A DNA stretch of 64,000 nucleotides from NCBI RefSeq assembly GCF_039523555.1, contig NZ_BAAAFN010000015.1, positions 1 through 64,000 of the forward strand, read 5' to 3'. The DNA comes from Castellaniella daejeonensis. Lineage in GTDB: Bacteria > Pseudomonadota > Gammaproteobacteria > Burkholderiales > Burkholderiaceae_B. The position numbers and the translations under genes are program-made. Of the stretch, positions 12,104 through 21,385 are shown in pieces. Below the pieces are notes generated by a model. It was given only the letters and a program-made list of their open reading frames with translations, was not told the DNA's origin and searched no databases. Position 1 is the stretch's first letter. Every line of letters begins with the position of its first letter.

Positions 12104-12979
12104 CTACAGCCAACGGTCCGGGAACTGCTCGCAGAGAAAGTCGATGAAGGCGGTGACGCGGGGGCTGGCCAGCCGCCGGGAGCTGTGCAGCGCCCAGAGC
12201 TCGACCGGGCGGTCCGGTACGATGCCCCAGATTCTCAAGCCTTCGGTTGCAGGGCCGGGCCGCGTCATGGATTGGGGAAGCAGCGCTGCGCCCGTGCCGG
12301 CGCGCACGGCGTCGCGGACCATGAGCAAGGACGATAGAACGATGCGCGGCGTGGGCGTGACGGTGCGGGTGGTCTTGCCGTGCAGGAAGGTCCAGGTGTT
12401 TTGTACGGCGGCGTTGGCCAGTACGACGGCAGGGATTTCGGGCGGGTTGGCGGTGCGACGCGGCAGCCGCAGGCCCGCCGGCGCGGCCAGCAGCATGCGG
12501 TCGCGCGCGAAGCATCGCCCCACGAGCAGCGAATCGGCGGGTGGATTGACCCGGATGGCGATGTCGAAGCCGTCTTCGACCAGGTCGACGCGCCGATCCT
12601 CCGCGCGGATGTCGAGCGTGATGCCAGGGTATCGGCGGGTGAATTCGGCGGCCAGCGGGACGAGCAGCGTATGGGAGAACAGGACGGGCGCGCTGACTCG
12701 TAATGTGCCGCGAGGCTGCTGGCCGCCGTTGTGGATGGATTCGACGGCATCGGCCAGATCGCCGAGCAATCCATGCGTGCGCGCATGCAGGGCGGCACCT
12801 TCTTCGGTGAGCCGGAGCGTGCGTGCGCCGCGTTCGATGAGTCGCACCCCCTTTCGGTGTTCCAGTTCCATGATCTGGCGCGACAGCGTGGCTTTGGCGT
12901 AGCCGCTGGCGCGGCTGGCCTTGCCGTAGCCGCCATGCGTGGCGACCAGATCGAATGCCTGCAGGGCCGTGAGATCCAT
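12104..12979 (-). CDS. LysR-family transcriptional regulator
   Basis: A 291-residue LysR regulator. N-terminal winged helix-turn-helix (about 1-60: LQAFDLVATHGGYGKASRAS, KATLSRQIMELEHRKGVRLIER), then the periplasmic-binding-like effector domain (RGTLRVSAPVLFSHTLLVPL near 92; DIAIRVNPPADSLLVGR near 147). Start ATG at 12979 matches the family; the frame is open further upstream into the intergenic region. It is divergent from an Old Yellow Enzyme gene across a 133-bp gap containing a 16-bp palindrome, so it probably controls that gene. The effector is unknown. It resembles the LysR subgroup that represses quinone or electrophile-responsive reductases, but that is only an inference. Confidence 0.85.
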   Translation of the reverse strand: MDLTALQAFDLVATHGGYGKASRASGYAKATLSRQIMELEHRKGVRLIERGARTLRLTEEGAALHARTHGLLGDLADAVESIHNGGQQPRGTLRVSAPVLFSHTLLVPLAAEFTRRYPGITLDIRAEDRRVDLVEDGFDIAIRVNPPADSLLVGRCFARDRMLLAAPAGLRLPRRTANPPEIPAVVLANAAVQNTWTFLHGKTTRTVTPTPRIVLSSLLMVRDAVRAGTGAALLPQSMTRPGPATEGLRIWGIVPDRPVELWALHSSRRLASPRVTAFIDFLCEQFPDRWL

Positions 12980-12983
12980 GAGT

Positions 12984-12999
12984 GTTCCATATATGGGAC
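12984..12999. promoter_or_regulatory. palindromic candidate operator between lysR and the OYE gene
   Basis: GTTCCATATATGGGAC, an imperfect 16-bp palindrome with a perfect 10-bp core CCATATATGG. It lies just 5 bp upstream of the LysR start codon, suited to autoregulation. A half-site-like TTTGGAAC occurs at 13033-13040, and TATAGT at 13045-13050 could be a -10 for the rightward gene. Confidence 0.45.
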
Positions 13000-13112
13000 G
13001 ATCTGTATGGATTTTATGTCTTCTTTCCCGCATTTGGAACAATCTATAGTGGTGCCGTAGACCCGGGATGCGTCCCGTCGTTCGATGATTGTTTACGTGG
13101 AGAGTTTCTGAA

Positions 13113-14177
13113 ATGACGACTTTATGGGATCCGATCCGACTGGGCCATCGGGTGTTGAGCAACCGACTGGTCCAGGCGCCGATGACGCGCAGCCGTGCGC
13201 GGCACGATGGCACGCCGGGCGAATTGGCGCCTGCGTACTATGCGCAGCGGGCCTCGATGGGCTTGCTGATCACGGAAGGCACGCAGCCCTCTGCCGATGG
13301 CCAGGGCTATGCAAATACCCCGGGCCTGCACGAGGCCGCGCATGTGGCCGGATGGCGCCTGGTGACGGAGGCGGTGCATGCGGCGGGTGGACGCCTGTTC
13401 ATCCAGCTGATGCATGCCGGCCGAATGTCTCATCCGGACAATACGCCTCATCATCGTCAGGCCCTGGCGCCTTCGGCGATTGCGGCGAATGTCCAGATAC
13501 CCACGGTCTCGGGCATGAGGGATGTGCCGGTGCCGCGCGCCATGACGCCGGCCGATATCAGGCGGGCGATCGAAGATTTCGCCGTTGCCGCTGAACGGGC
13601 GGTGGAGGCTGGAGCGGACGGGGTCGAAATCCATGGTGCCAATGGCTACCTGGTCCAGCAGTTTCTGGCTCCCAATGCTAATGTGCGCACGGATGCCTAC
13701 GGCGGCTCCATCGAGAATCGTGTACGGTTCGCCCTCGAGGTGGCAGCGGCGGTGGCGGACCGGATCGGTGCCGCCCGCACGGGGCTGCGCCTGTCGCCCG
13801 GCAGTGTCCTGGGCGGTATCGATGAAGGTCCGGAGAGCGCGGATCTGTATCGTCACCTGGTGACGCAGCTGGCGCCGCTGGGGTTGGCCTATCTGCATGT
13901 GGTCCAGGGACGGGACGAGGCCTTGCTGCAGCAGATTCGCCGCTTGTGGCCGAGCGTGCTGATCGTCAACCGGCCGGGGCGCGACCGGCAGTCCCTGGCT
14001 TCCGACCTGGATGCGGGCCTGGCAGACATGGTGTCGGTGGGCCGGATGGCGCTGTCCAATCCCGATCTGCCGGTGCGCATCCGGGAAGATCTGGCTCTGA
14101 ACGAACCGGATCCCGCCACTTTCTACGGTGGTGGGGAAAAAGGCTACACGGACTATCCCGTTTTCCAGGCGGCCTGA
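13113..14177 (+). CDS. Old Yellow Enzyme family FMN-dependent ene-reductase (NemA-like)
   Basis: A 354-residue TIM-barrel flavoprotein that reduces activated C=C bonds or nitro compounds with NAD(P)H. Family marks: N-terminal LWDPIRLGHRVLSNRLVQAPMTRSRA, QLMHAGRMSHP near 98, the active site HGANGYLVQQFL near residue 178 (His/Asn pair plus the catalytic tyrosine), TDAYGGSIENRVRFALE near 198, and a C-terminal phosphate-binding VSVGRMALSNPDLP. The ATG at 13113 has GGAGAG eight bases upstream; an in-frame ATG at 13089 is less likely. It is divergent from a LysR gene. Such enzymes often detoxify electrophiles such as N-ethylmaleimide; the natural substrate is not evident. Confidence 0.92.
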   Translation: MTTLWDPIRLGHRVLSNRLVQAPMTRSRARHDGTPGELAPAYYAQRASMGLLITEGTQPSADGQGYANTPGLHEAAHVAGWRLVTEAVHAAGGRLFIQLMHAGRMSHPDNTPHHRQALAPSAIAANVQIPTVSGMRDVPVPRAMTPADIRRAIEDFAVAAERAVEAGADGVEIHGANGYLVQQFLAPNANVRTDAYGGSIENRVRFALEVAAAVADRIGAARTGLRLSPGSVLGGIDEGPESADLYRHLVTQLAPLGLAYLHVVQGRDEALLQQIRRLWPSVLIVNRPGRDRQSLASDLDAGLADMVSVGRMALSNPDLPVRIREDLALNEPDPATFYGGGEKGYTDYPVFQAA

Positions 14178-14252
14178 CGCGAGACGGACGGTAGCCGGGT
14201 TCCGGCCCGGCTGGCGTGCCTGCGGATTCATGCGCGAGAACATGTCAAAAAT

Positions 14253-14279
14253 ATCGCTTGCGATTAAATAGCGTGCTAT
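14253..14279. promoter_or_regulatory. twin palindromes, candidate OhrR operators
   Basis: Two perfect 12-bp palindromes in tandem: ATCGC-TT-GCGAT (14253-14264) and ATAGC-GT-GCTAT (14268-14279), centres 15 bp apart. They fill the spacer of the ohrR promoter, so a bound repressor would block RNA polymerase. The sequences differ from the published OhrR boxes I remember. Confidence 0.6.
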
Positions 14280-14286
14280 ATAAAAT
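14258..14286 (+). promoter_or_regulatory. ohrR promoter
   Basis: -35 TTGCGA (14258-14263), 17-bp spacer, -10 TAAAAT (14281-14286). Transcription would start about 14292-14294, at the ohrR ATG itself, which implies a leaderless transcript. Confidence 0.6.
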
Positions 14287-14292
14287 GGATGC

Positions 14293-14790
14293 ATGAACCG
14301 TTCCAATCGATCCGCTGCCGCCGCCTCACCCGCCAGCCCGAGGCTGGATGCGCAGCTGTGCTTCGCGCTGTATTCGGCGCAGCTGGCGATGGGCAAGATC
14401 TACCGGAAGCTCTTGTCAGACCTGGGCCTGACCTATCCGCAATACCTGGTGATGCTGGTGCTGTGGGAAGCGGACGGCATGACGGTCACGGCATTGGGCG
14501 AGCGCCTGTACCTGGATTCGGCCACGCTGACGCCGTTGCTCAAGCGCCTGCAGTCCATGGGGCTGCTGCGCCGCGATCGCGCGGCCAACGACCAGCGCCA
14601 GGTACGAGTGACGCTGACGCAGACTGGAAGCGACCTGCGGGGGCGCGCCGCCGGCGTCCAGGATGGCGTGCTGTGCGCCACGGGCTGTACGCCCGGCCAC
14701 GCGCGGGTGCTGAAGGCCGAACTGGAAGAACTGCGGGCGCATCTGCTGGCCGCGTCCTCACCCATGGAAAACCGCACGGCGCCGGACTAG
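14293..14790 (+). CDS. ohrR: OhrR, organic-hydroperoxide-sensing MarR-family repressor
   Basis: A 165-residue MarR-family winged-helix repressor. The N-terminal LDAQLCFALYSAQLAM (about residues 17-32) contains the reactive cysteine that senses organic hydroperoxides in OhrR proteins, followed by YRKLLSDLGLTYPQYLVMLVLWE and the DNA-binding wing LYLDSATLTPLLKRLQSMGLLRR. Oxidation of the cysteine is known to release the repressor. A second and third cysteine near residues 127-131 (LCATGC) could form the resolving disulfide. It is followed by ohr 101 bp downstream. The start ATG has no usable ribosome site and lies at the predicted transcription start, consistent with leaderless expression. Confidence 0.93.
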   Translation: MNRSNRSAAAASPASPRLDAQLCFALYSAQLAMGKIYRKLLSDLGLTYPQYLVMLVLWEADGMTVTALGERLYLDSATLTPLLKRLQSMGLLRRDRAANDQRQVRVTLTQTGSDLRGRAAGVQDGVLCATGCTPGHARVLKAELEELRAHLLAASSPMENRTAPD

Positions 14791-14891
14791 GGCCTGTCCA
14801 TTCGGATCAGGTTTCGTCAGGCCCGTTCACGGGACGCCGCCGATCGTGGTGCCGGCAGTGTCCCTGGAACCGCACCACAAGGAGTCCAAGC

Positions 14892-15317
14892 ATGACAGTC
14901 GAAAACGTTCTCTACACGGCCCACGCCACGGCCACCGGCGGCCGCGAAGGCAGTGCCAAGTCGTCCGACGGCCGCCTGGCCATCAAGCTGTCCACGCCCA
15001 AGGAACTGGGCGGGGCCGGCGGCGACGGCACCAACCCCGAGCAACTGTTCGCCGCGGGGTATTCGGCCTGCTTCCTGGGCGCGCTGAAGCTGGTCGCCGG
15101 CAAGGACGGCGTGAAGCTGCCCGACTCGACCGAAGTGGCGGGCTCGGTGGGCATCGGCCCGATCCCCACCGGTTTCGGCATTGCCGTGGAGCTGAAGATC
15201 TCTGCTCCGGGCGTGGATCGTGCCACGCTGGAAGGCCTGGTGCAGAAGGCGCACGTGGTGTGCCCCTACTCCAACGCCACGCGCAACAATGTGGATGTGA
15301 AGCTGACGGTGCAATAA
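14892..15317 (+). CDS. ohr: organic hydroperoxide resistance protein Ohr
   Basis: Thiol peroxidase of the OsmC/Ohr family that reduces organic hydroperoxides using lipoylated proteins. 141 residues, full length. The two active-site cysteines are in GYSACFLGALKLVA near residue 60 and AHVVCPYSNATRNN near 125. The N-terminus VENVLYTAHATATGGREG with the catalytic arginine (GGREG) is typical. ATG at 14892 has an excellent AAGGAG seven bases upstream, in contrast to the leaderless-looking ohrR before it. Probably both co-transcribed with ohrR and induced by peroxides. Confidence 0.96.
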   Translation: MTVENVLYTAHATATGGREGSAKSSDGRLAIKLSTPKELGGAGGDGTNPEQLFAAGYSACFLGALKLVAGKDGVKLPDSTEVAGSVGIGPIPTGFGIAVELKISAPGVDRATLEGLVQKAHVVCPYSNATRNNVDVKLTVQ

Positions 15318-15371
15318 GCCCCGCCACGGCGGGATCACGGCGGCGGTCGCATGGCGGCCGCCGCTGCTGCA

Positions 15372-15656
15372 TCAGCCGCCGCAGCCGCCGCAGCAGTTGC
15401 CGTCTTCGCCGTGGACGGGCTTCAGGGCTTCGTAGCCGGCGTCCTGGACGGCGACCTGCAGGCGCTGGACCGAGACCTGGGCGGTATCGAAGGTGATGGT
15501 GACCTTTTCATCGGCCAGGGAAACCGTGACTTCTGAGACGCCGGGCACGGCGGCCAGGGCACGGTCCACTGCGTCGGCACAAGAGGGGCCGCGCAGGCCG
15601 ACCAGGCGCAGGGTGGCGGTTTTCTGGGCTGAGCGCTTCAGGGATGCTGCTTCCAT
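15372..15656 (-). CDS. heavy-metal-associated (HMA) domain protein with degenerate metal motif
   Basis: A 94-residue protein with one HMA (ferredoxin-like) domain at about residues 14-82: TATLRLVGLRG, then AVPGVSEVTVSLADEKVTITFD and LQVAVQDAGYEA, as in copper chaperones and P-type ATPase modules. The metal-binding loop, normally GMxCxxC, reads GPSCADAV, so only one of the two cysteines is present. The protein ends in NCCGGCGG, a cysteine/glycine tail that could supply replacement ligands. Ribosome site GAGG lies five bases before the ATG. It is convergent with ohr and divergent from dinB. Function (metal handling or thiol redox) is open. Confidence 0.75.
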   Translation of the reverse strand: MEAASLKRSAQKTATLRLVGLRGPSCADAVDRALAAVPGVSEVTVSLADEKVTITFDTAQVSVQRLQVAVQDAGYEALKPVHGEDGNCCGGCGG

Positions 15657-15680
15657 GGGTGTCCTCGCAAGCGGGGGATG

Positions 15681-15693
15681 CCCTTGATAAGGG
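15681..15693. promoter_or_regulatory. inverted repeat in the HMA/dinB divergent gap
   Basis: CCCTT-GAT-AAGGG, 25 bp upstream of the HMA-protein start. It has the size and symmetry of a regulator site but no regulator gene is adjacent. Confidence 0.3.
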
Positions 15694-15765
15694 CAGGGTT
15701 ATAGATTCATTTGAAATACATCTTCTAGGGCGGCTAGTATAGCAGGGTCGCTGCTTTTTCGTGCC

Positions 15766-16899
15766 ATGCCTGCCGCACCCCCTGCCCGCCGTATTGCGCA
15801 TCTGGACATGGACGCGTTCTACGCGTCCGTGGAGTTGTTGCGTCATCCGGGTCTGCGCGGCCTGCCGGTGGTGATCGGCGGGGGCGGCCCGAAGCCTGCA
15901 GGGGGTGAATACACCCGGCTGCGGGATTATGTCGGCCGCGGGGTGATCACGACGGCCACCTACGAGGCACGCGCACTGGGTGTGCATTCGGCGATGGGGA
16001 TGATGAAGGCCGCGCGCCTGGCGCCCGATGCCGTGCTGCTGCCGGTGGATTTCCCGGCCTACCGTCACTATTCCCGGCTGTTCAAGTCGGCCGTGGCGGC
16101 AATCGCTCCCCGGATCGAAGACCGGGGCATCGACGAGATCTATATCGACCTGACCGATCTGCCGCAGGAATCCAGCGAGCTGGCCCGCGCCCTGAAGCAG
16201 GCGGTGCGCGAAGCCACGGGGCTGAGCTGCTCGATCGGCATTTCGCCGAACAAGCTGCTGTCGAAGATCGCCTCGGACCTGGACAAGCCCGACGGCATCA
16301 CATTGATCGGGCCGGGCGACCTGGAACGGCGCATCTGGCCCCTGCCGGTGTCGAAGGTCAACGGCATCGGCCCCAAGGCCACGCGCAAGCTGCAGGACCT
16401 GGGCATCGAAACCGTGGGCCAGCTGGCCCGGGCGGCGCCGGAACTGCTGCAGCGCCATTTCGGGCTCGGCACGGCGCAGTGGCTGCTCGACGTTTCGCAC
16501 GGCATCGACGACCGGCCCGTGGTGACGCAGTCCGAGCCCAAATCCCTGAGCCGGGAGACGACGTTCGAGCGGGACCTGCACGTGCGTCACGACCGGGCGC
16601 TGCTGTCGCAGATCTTCCTGGATTTGTGCGAACGCCTGGCGCAGGACCTGGCGCGCAAGGGCGTGCGCGGCGCGACCGTGGGGATCAAGCTGCGGTTCGA
16701 CGATTTCCGGGTGGTGACCCGCGACCTGACGCTGAACGAGGCGGTCGGGGATGCCCGTGCCATCCACCGGGCTGCCGGGCAGTGCCTGAAGCGGGTGCCG
16801 CTGGAGCGGCGCCTGCGGCTGCTGGGCGTGCGGGTCAGCAAGTTGGAACCCGCCGGCGCGGGCGCGCGGGCTCATCCGGTGCAACTGGACCTGTACTGA
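15766..16899 (+). CDS. dinB: DNA polymerase IV (Y-family)
   Basis: Error-prone translesion polymerase of the DinB family, 377 residues. Palm motifs: RIAHLDMDAFYASVELL near residue 9 with the metal-binding Asp, YEARALGVHSAMGMMKA near 66 (steric gate region) and the second catalytic motif GIDEIYIDL near 124, where the usual SIDEAYLD is altered but keeps Asp-Glu. The helix-hairpin-helix VNGIGPKATRKLQDLGI lies near 198. An insert of about 18 residues (GGGPKPAGGEYTRLRDYVGR) precedes the VITTATYEAR strand; I believe this is common in Burkholderiales. The C-terminus VQLDLY resembles the clamp-binding motif. No LexA box is obvious upstream. Confidence 0.93.
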   Translation: MPAAPPARRIAHLDMDAFYASVELLRHPGLRGLPVVIGGGGPKPAGGEYTRLRDYVGRGVITTATYEARALGVHSAMGMMKAARLAPDAVLLPVDFPAYRHYSRLFKSAVAAIAPRIEDRGIDEIYIDLTDLPQESSELARALKQAVREATGLSCSIGISPNKLLSKIASDLDKPDGITLIGPGDLERRIWPLPVSKVNGIGPKATRKLQDLGIETVGQLARAAPELLQRHFGLGTAQWLLDVSHGIDDRPVVTQSEPKSLSRETTFERDLHVRHDRALLSQIFLDLCERLAQDLARKGVRGATVGIKLRFDDFRVVTRDLTLNEAVGDARAIHRAAGQCLKRVPLERRLRLLGVRVSKLEPAGAGARAHPVQLDLY

Positions 16900-16953
16900 C
16901 CGGCAAGCGCGTGGGAACCGGCTGCCGTGCGCCGGCAGGCGGCGCAGCAGGGA

Positions 16954-17826
16954 TCAGAAATCGTATTCGGGTTCGATGGCGTCGCCCGCCTGGAGCCAGA
17001 ATTCGCCTTCCGGCAGGGCGGCGATGGCATTCATGCCGAACAGCACGCCTTGTTCGAACTGCCGGTGCCGTGCCAGGGTGCGGCCCGGCTCCGCCGCGGT
17101 GCCGCCCGTTTGCGGGTCCACGTTGGGGATGGGGCAGCGGGCGCAGGCCTTGACGAATGCGAACCCCGCGTCGCCCGTGCGGAATCCGGCCATGTGGTCT
17201 TCGTCGTAGGGTTCCAGGCCCTGGAGCACGATGTTGGGGCGGAAGCGGATCATGTCCACCGGCGTGATGCCCTGGGCGCCCAGCTGGCCGTTCAGTTCTT
17301 CCAGCGAGTGCAGGTTCGTCACGAGAAAGGGAAAGCCGTCGGCGAAGGCGAAGGCGTGCCGGTCCGCCGGCAGGAACGTCTGCGGCCAGTCGGGGTGGGT
17401 CTGGATCCAGTGCGTGACGTGGCGCAGGCTGGCCAGGCGGTTCGCCTGGGGATGCAGATGCAGCAGCCGGCAGGGAACGCCGATGAATGCGCTCAGCCAT
17501 GCGGCGGCGTCGTCGCCCTGGTCCGCGCCCAGCGTTGGGGTGCCCCAGATGGTGACCGGCACGGCCTCGGCCTGCGGGGATGGCGGCGGCACGAAGCAAT
17601 CGGATTGGCCGGGTGCTCGCAGCCAAAGGCCGTCGGCGATGGGCTCGGGGCGGATCAGCACCATGCGGGGGTACTGGCGCTGGGTCATGAATGTGCCCTG
17701 GGCATCCACGATGACCCAGTTGCGGTCGAATTCCAGGCCGGATTCGGTGACGCGGATGCGTTCGTGGGCGATGCCGGCGCAGGATTTGACCGGGTAGCTG
17801 TACAGGCTGTGGATGGCCAGGCGCAT
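16954..17826 (-). CDS. MOSC domain-containing protein (YcbX/mARC-like)
   Basis: A 290-residue protein with an N-terminal MOSC beta-barrel (LAIHSLYSYPVKSCAGIAHERIRVTESGLEFDRNWVIVD) and a C-terminal MOSC domain carrying the conserved cysteine region FVKACARCPIPNVDPQTG near residue 227, which binds the molybdenum cofactor in mARC and YcbX. Family enzymes reduce N-hydroxylated compounds such as 6-hydroxylaminopurine. Unlike E. coli YcbX there is no C-terminal ferredoxin domain, so an external electron donor would be needed. Start is the only plausible ATG. Divergent from eamA by about 107 bp. The substrate is not predictable. Confidence 0.88.
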   Translation of the reverse strand: MRLAIHSLYSYPVKSCAGIAHERIRVTESGLEFDRNWVIVDAQGTFMTQRQYPRMVLIRPEPIADGLWLRAPGQSDCFVPPPSPQAEAVPVTIWGTPTLGADQGDDAAAWLSAFIGVPCRLLHLHPQANRLASLRHVTHWIQTHPDWPQTFLPADRHAFAFADGFPFLVTNLHSLEELNGQLGAQGITPVDMIRFRPNIVLQGLEPYDEDHMAGFRTGDAGFAFVKACARCPIPNVDPQTGGTAAEPGRTLARHRQFEQGVLFGMNAIAALPEGEFWLQAGDAIEPEYDF

Positions 17827-17933
17827 GAAAGTCTGCCGGAAAATGGAAACGGAACCAGCATTCTAAGGCGTGAAATGCCGTAGCATGCAGGATTCGCGCG
17901 TTCTCGCGCGCACGCCATGAAGCGAGAGATTCC

Positions 17934-18827
17934 ATGCCCCTGAAAGATATCCTGGCCGCCCTGGTCGTCATCGTGGTGTGGGGCGCCAATTTCGTCGTCA
18001 TCAAGGTCGGCGTGGACGAGATCCCGCCCATGCTGCTGGGCGCCCTGCGATTCCTGCTCGTGGCCTTTCCTGCCGTGTTCTTCGTGCCCCGGCCGGCCGT
18101 GCCCTGGCGCTATATCGCCGGCTACGGAGCCACCATCTGCCTGGGCCAGTTCGTTTTCCTGTTCCTGGCGATCTACCTGGGCATGCCGGCGGGCCTGGCA
18201 TCCCTGGTGCTGCAGGCGCAGGCCTTCTTCACGGTGGCGATTGCCGCGCTGGTGCTGCACGAGGCCATCCGGGCGCACCATGTCGTGGGCATCGGGCTGG
18301 CCGCCGCCGGCCTGGCGCTGCTGGATCTGGGCGCCGGTGCCGAGACGACGGTGCCGCTGGCCGGCTTCCTGCTGACCCTGGCGGCTGCCTTCAGCTGGGC
18401 CTCGGGCAATGTGGTGCTGAAGTGCGCGGGGCCGGTGCGCATGCTGTCGATGGTGGTGTGGGGCGCCCTGCTGCCGCCCATCCCGTTCCTGGTTCTGTCG
18501 GCCATTTTCGAGGGGCCGGACCGGATCGTGGACAGCCTGGTCCACATCAGCTGGCGCGCGGTGGGGGCGGTGGCCTACCTGTCGGGGGTGGCGACGCTGA
18601 TCGGATACGTGCTGTGGGGGCGCCTGCTGGCCCGCCATCCGGTGGCCCGGATCGCGCCGCTCAGCCTGCTGATCCCGGTGGTGGGGCTGCTGTGCGCCGA
18701 CTGGTTCCTGGGTGAGCGGCTGGGCGTGTGGCAGTGGCTGGGAGGACTGGTGGTGCTGATCGGGCTGGCGGTGAACCTGTTCGGCGCCCGGCTGCTCCAG
18801 GCCGGGCGGCGTCTTGCCGGGGGCTAA
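17934..18827 (+). CDS. eamA: EamA-type exporter (O-acetylserine/cysteine-like)
   Basis: Ten-helix drug/metabolite transporter of the inner membrane, 297 residues, with two EamA repeats (about 1-140 and 150-285). It tracks E. coli EamA (YdeD) closely: VVWGANFVVIKVGVDEIPP, LRFLLVAFPAVFFV, MPAGLASLVLQAQAFFTV and LTLAAAFSWASGNV. EamA exports O-acetylserine and cysteine; the same role is an inference here. Monocistronic, between a divergent MOSC gene and the downstream aminotransferase gene (137 bp gap). Confidence 0.8.
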   Translation: MPLKDILAALVVIVVWGANFVVIKVGVDEIPPMLLGALRFLLVAFPAVFFVPRPAVPWRYIAGYGATICLGQFVFLFLAIYLGMPAGLASLVLQAQAFFTVAIAALVLHEAIRAHHVVGIGLAAAGLALLDLGAGAETTVPLAGFLLTLAAAFSWASGNVVLKCAGPVRMLSMVVWGALLPPIPFLVLSAIFEGPDRIVDSLVHISWRAVGAVAYLSGVATLIGYVLWGRLLARHPVARIAPLSLLIPVVGLLCADWFLGERLGVWQWLGGLVVLIGLAVNLFGARLLQAGRRLAGG

Positions 18828-18964
18828 CCCCCCGGGGCGCGGCGCCTTGTGGCTTTTTTGGATACGTCGTGCCCCGTTGGGCCGGGAGGCCCCGTGTCCG
18901 TCTTAGAATATCGGTTTGCGCGGCGCCGTGCCGCCGGTACTTCGTTTTTCAGGAATCTGCACTC

Positions 18965-20155
<1,191 letters not shown>

Positions 20156-20197
20156 TCGATTCTTCAGTACGCTGAATAATTTCCCGAGGAGACTGCG

Positions 20198-21319
20198 ATG
20201 CCCGTACGCAATGTTCCGCCGTTTCGCGCCGACCATGTCGGCAGCTTCCTGCGGCCCGTCTATCTGCTCGAGGCGCGCGACCGCCACGCCCGGGGCGAGA
20301 TCGATGCCGCCGCCCTGCGCGCCGTCGAAGACCGCGCCATTGCCGAGATCGTGCGGTTCCAGGAAGACATCGGCCTGAAGTCCGTGACGGACGGCGAGTT
20401 CCGCCGCACGTATTTCCACCTTGATTTCCTGCGGCAGCTCGATGGCGTGTCGACCGACGATCCCAAGGTGGTGACCGGGCCGGACGGCAAGGAGCATCTG
20501 GCGCCGCCGTCGATCCGCGTGACGGGCAAGGTGCGCCATGCGCGCGACATCCAGCGCGCCGATTTCGAATACCTGGCGAGCCAGGTTTCGGCGGGCCATA
20601 CGCCCAAGGTCACCATCCCCTCGCCCACCATGCTGCATTTCCGGGGCGGGCGCGCCGGCATCGACGCCGTGGCCTATCCGGAACTCGACCCCGATTTCTA
20701 CGAGGACGTGGCCGAGGCCTATGGCCAGGAACTGCGCAGCCTGCACGACGCCGGGTGCCGCTATGTGCAGATGGACGACACCAACCTGGCCTATCTGTGC
20801 GACGGCCGCATGCGCGAGGCTGCGCGGGCGCGCGGCGACGACCCCAACGAACTGCCGCACCGCTACGCCCGGTTCATCAATCGGGTGGTGGCGCGCAAGC
20901 CCGAGGGCATGGTGCTGGCCATGCACCTGTGCCGCGGCAATTTCAAGAGCACCTACGCGGCCGAGGGCAACTACGAGCCCGTGGCCGAGGCGCTGCTGTC
21001 GGAAATGCATCTGGATGCGTATTTCATGGAATACGACGATGACCGCAGCGGCGATTTCCGGCCCTTGCGCTTCCTGCCGCGCGGCAAGATCGTGGTGCTG
21101 GGCCTGGTCACGACCAAGTTCGGCGCCCTGGAATCCAAGGACGACCTCAAGCGCCGCATCGACGAGGCGGCGAAGTACGCCCCCCTCGAGCAGCTCGCCC
21201 TGTCGCCGCAATGCGGCTTTTCGAGCACGGTCCATGGCAACAATGTGGCCGTCGAGGACCAGCGCGCCAAGCTGCGGCTGGTGGTCGAGACGGCCCGCGA
21301 GGTCTGGAGCGACGCCTGA
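20198..21319 (+). CDS. cobalamin-independent methionine synthase C-terminal-like protein (YxjG/YxjH type)
   Basis: A 373-residue TIM-barrel protein matching the catalytic C-terminal half of MetE, without the N-terminal half. Zinc-ligand candidates are visible: AMHLCRGN (His-x-Cys) near residue 243 and LSPQCGFSS (Cys) near 340; the N-terminal FRADHVGSFLRP and VTDGEFRR are the family marks. Such stand-alone proteins are thought to transfer methyl groups in methionine recycling or from other donors; the donor and acceptor are unknown. GAGGAG ribosome site before the ATG. It lies 42 bp after the aminotransferase and may share its transcript. Confidence 0.85.
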   Translation: MPVRNVPPFRADHVGSFLRPVYLLEARDRHARGEIDAAALRAVEDRAIAEIVRFQEDIGLKSVTDGEFRRTYFHLDFLRQLDGVSTDDPKVVTGPDGKEHLAPPSIRVTGKVRHARDIQRADFEYLASQVSAGHTPKVTIPSPTMLHFRGGRAGIDAVAYPELDPDFYEDVAEAYGQELRSLHDAGCRYVQMDDTNLAYLCDGRMREAARARGDDPNELPHRYARFINRVVARKPEGMVLAMHLCRGNFKSTYAAEGNYEPVAEALLSEMHLDAYFMEYDDDRSGDFRPLRFLPRGKIVVLGLVTTKFGALESKDDLKRRIDEAAKYAPLEQLALSPQCGFSSTVHGNNVAVEDQRAKLRLVVETAREVWSDA

Positions 21320-21385
21320 GCCGCAGCAGGGGCTCGCACGCTGCCTCGGGGACGCCGGTGCTTCCGGATGCGGCGTGCCCCGGGT

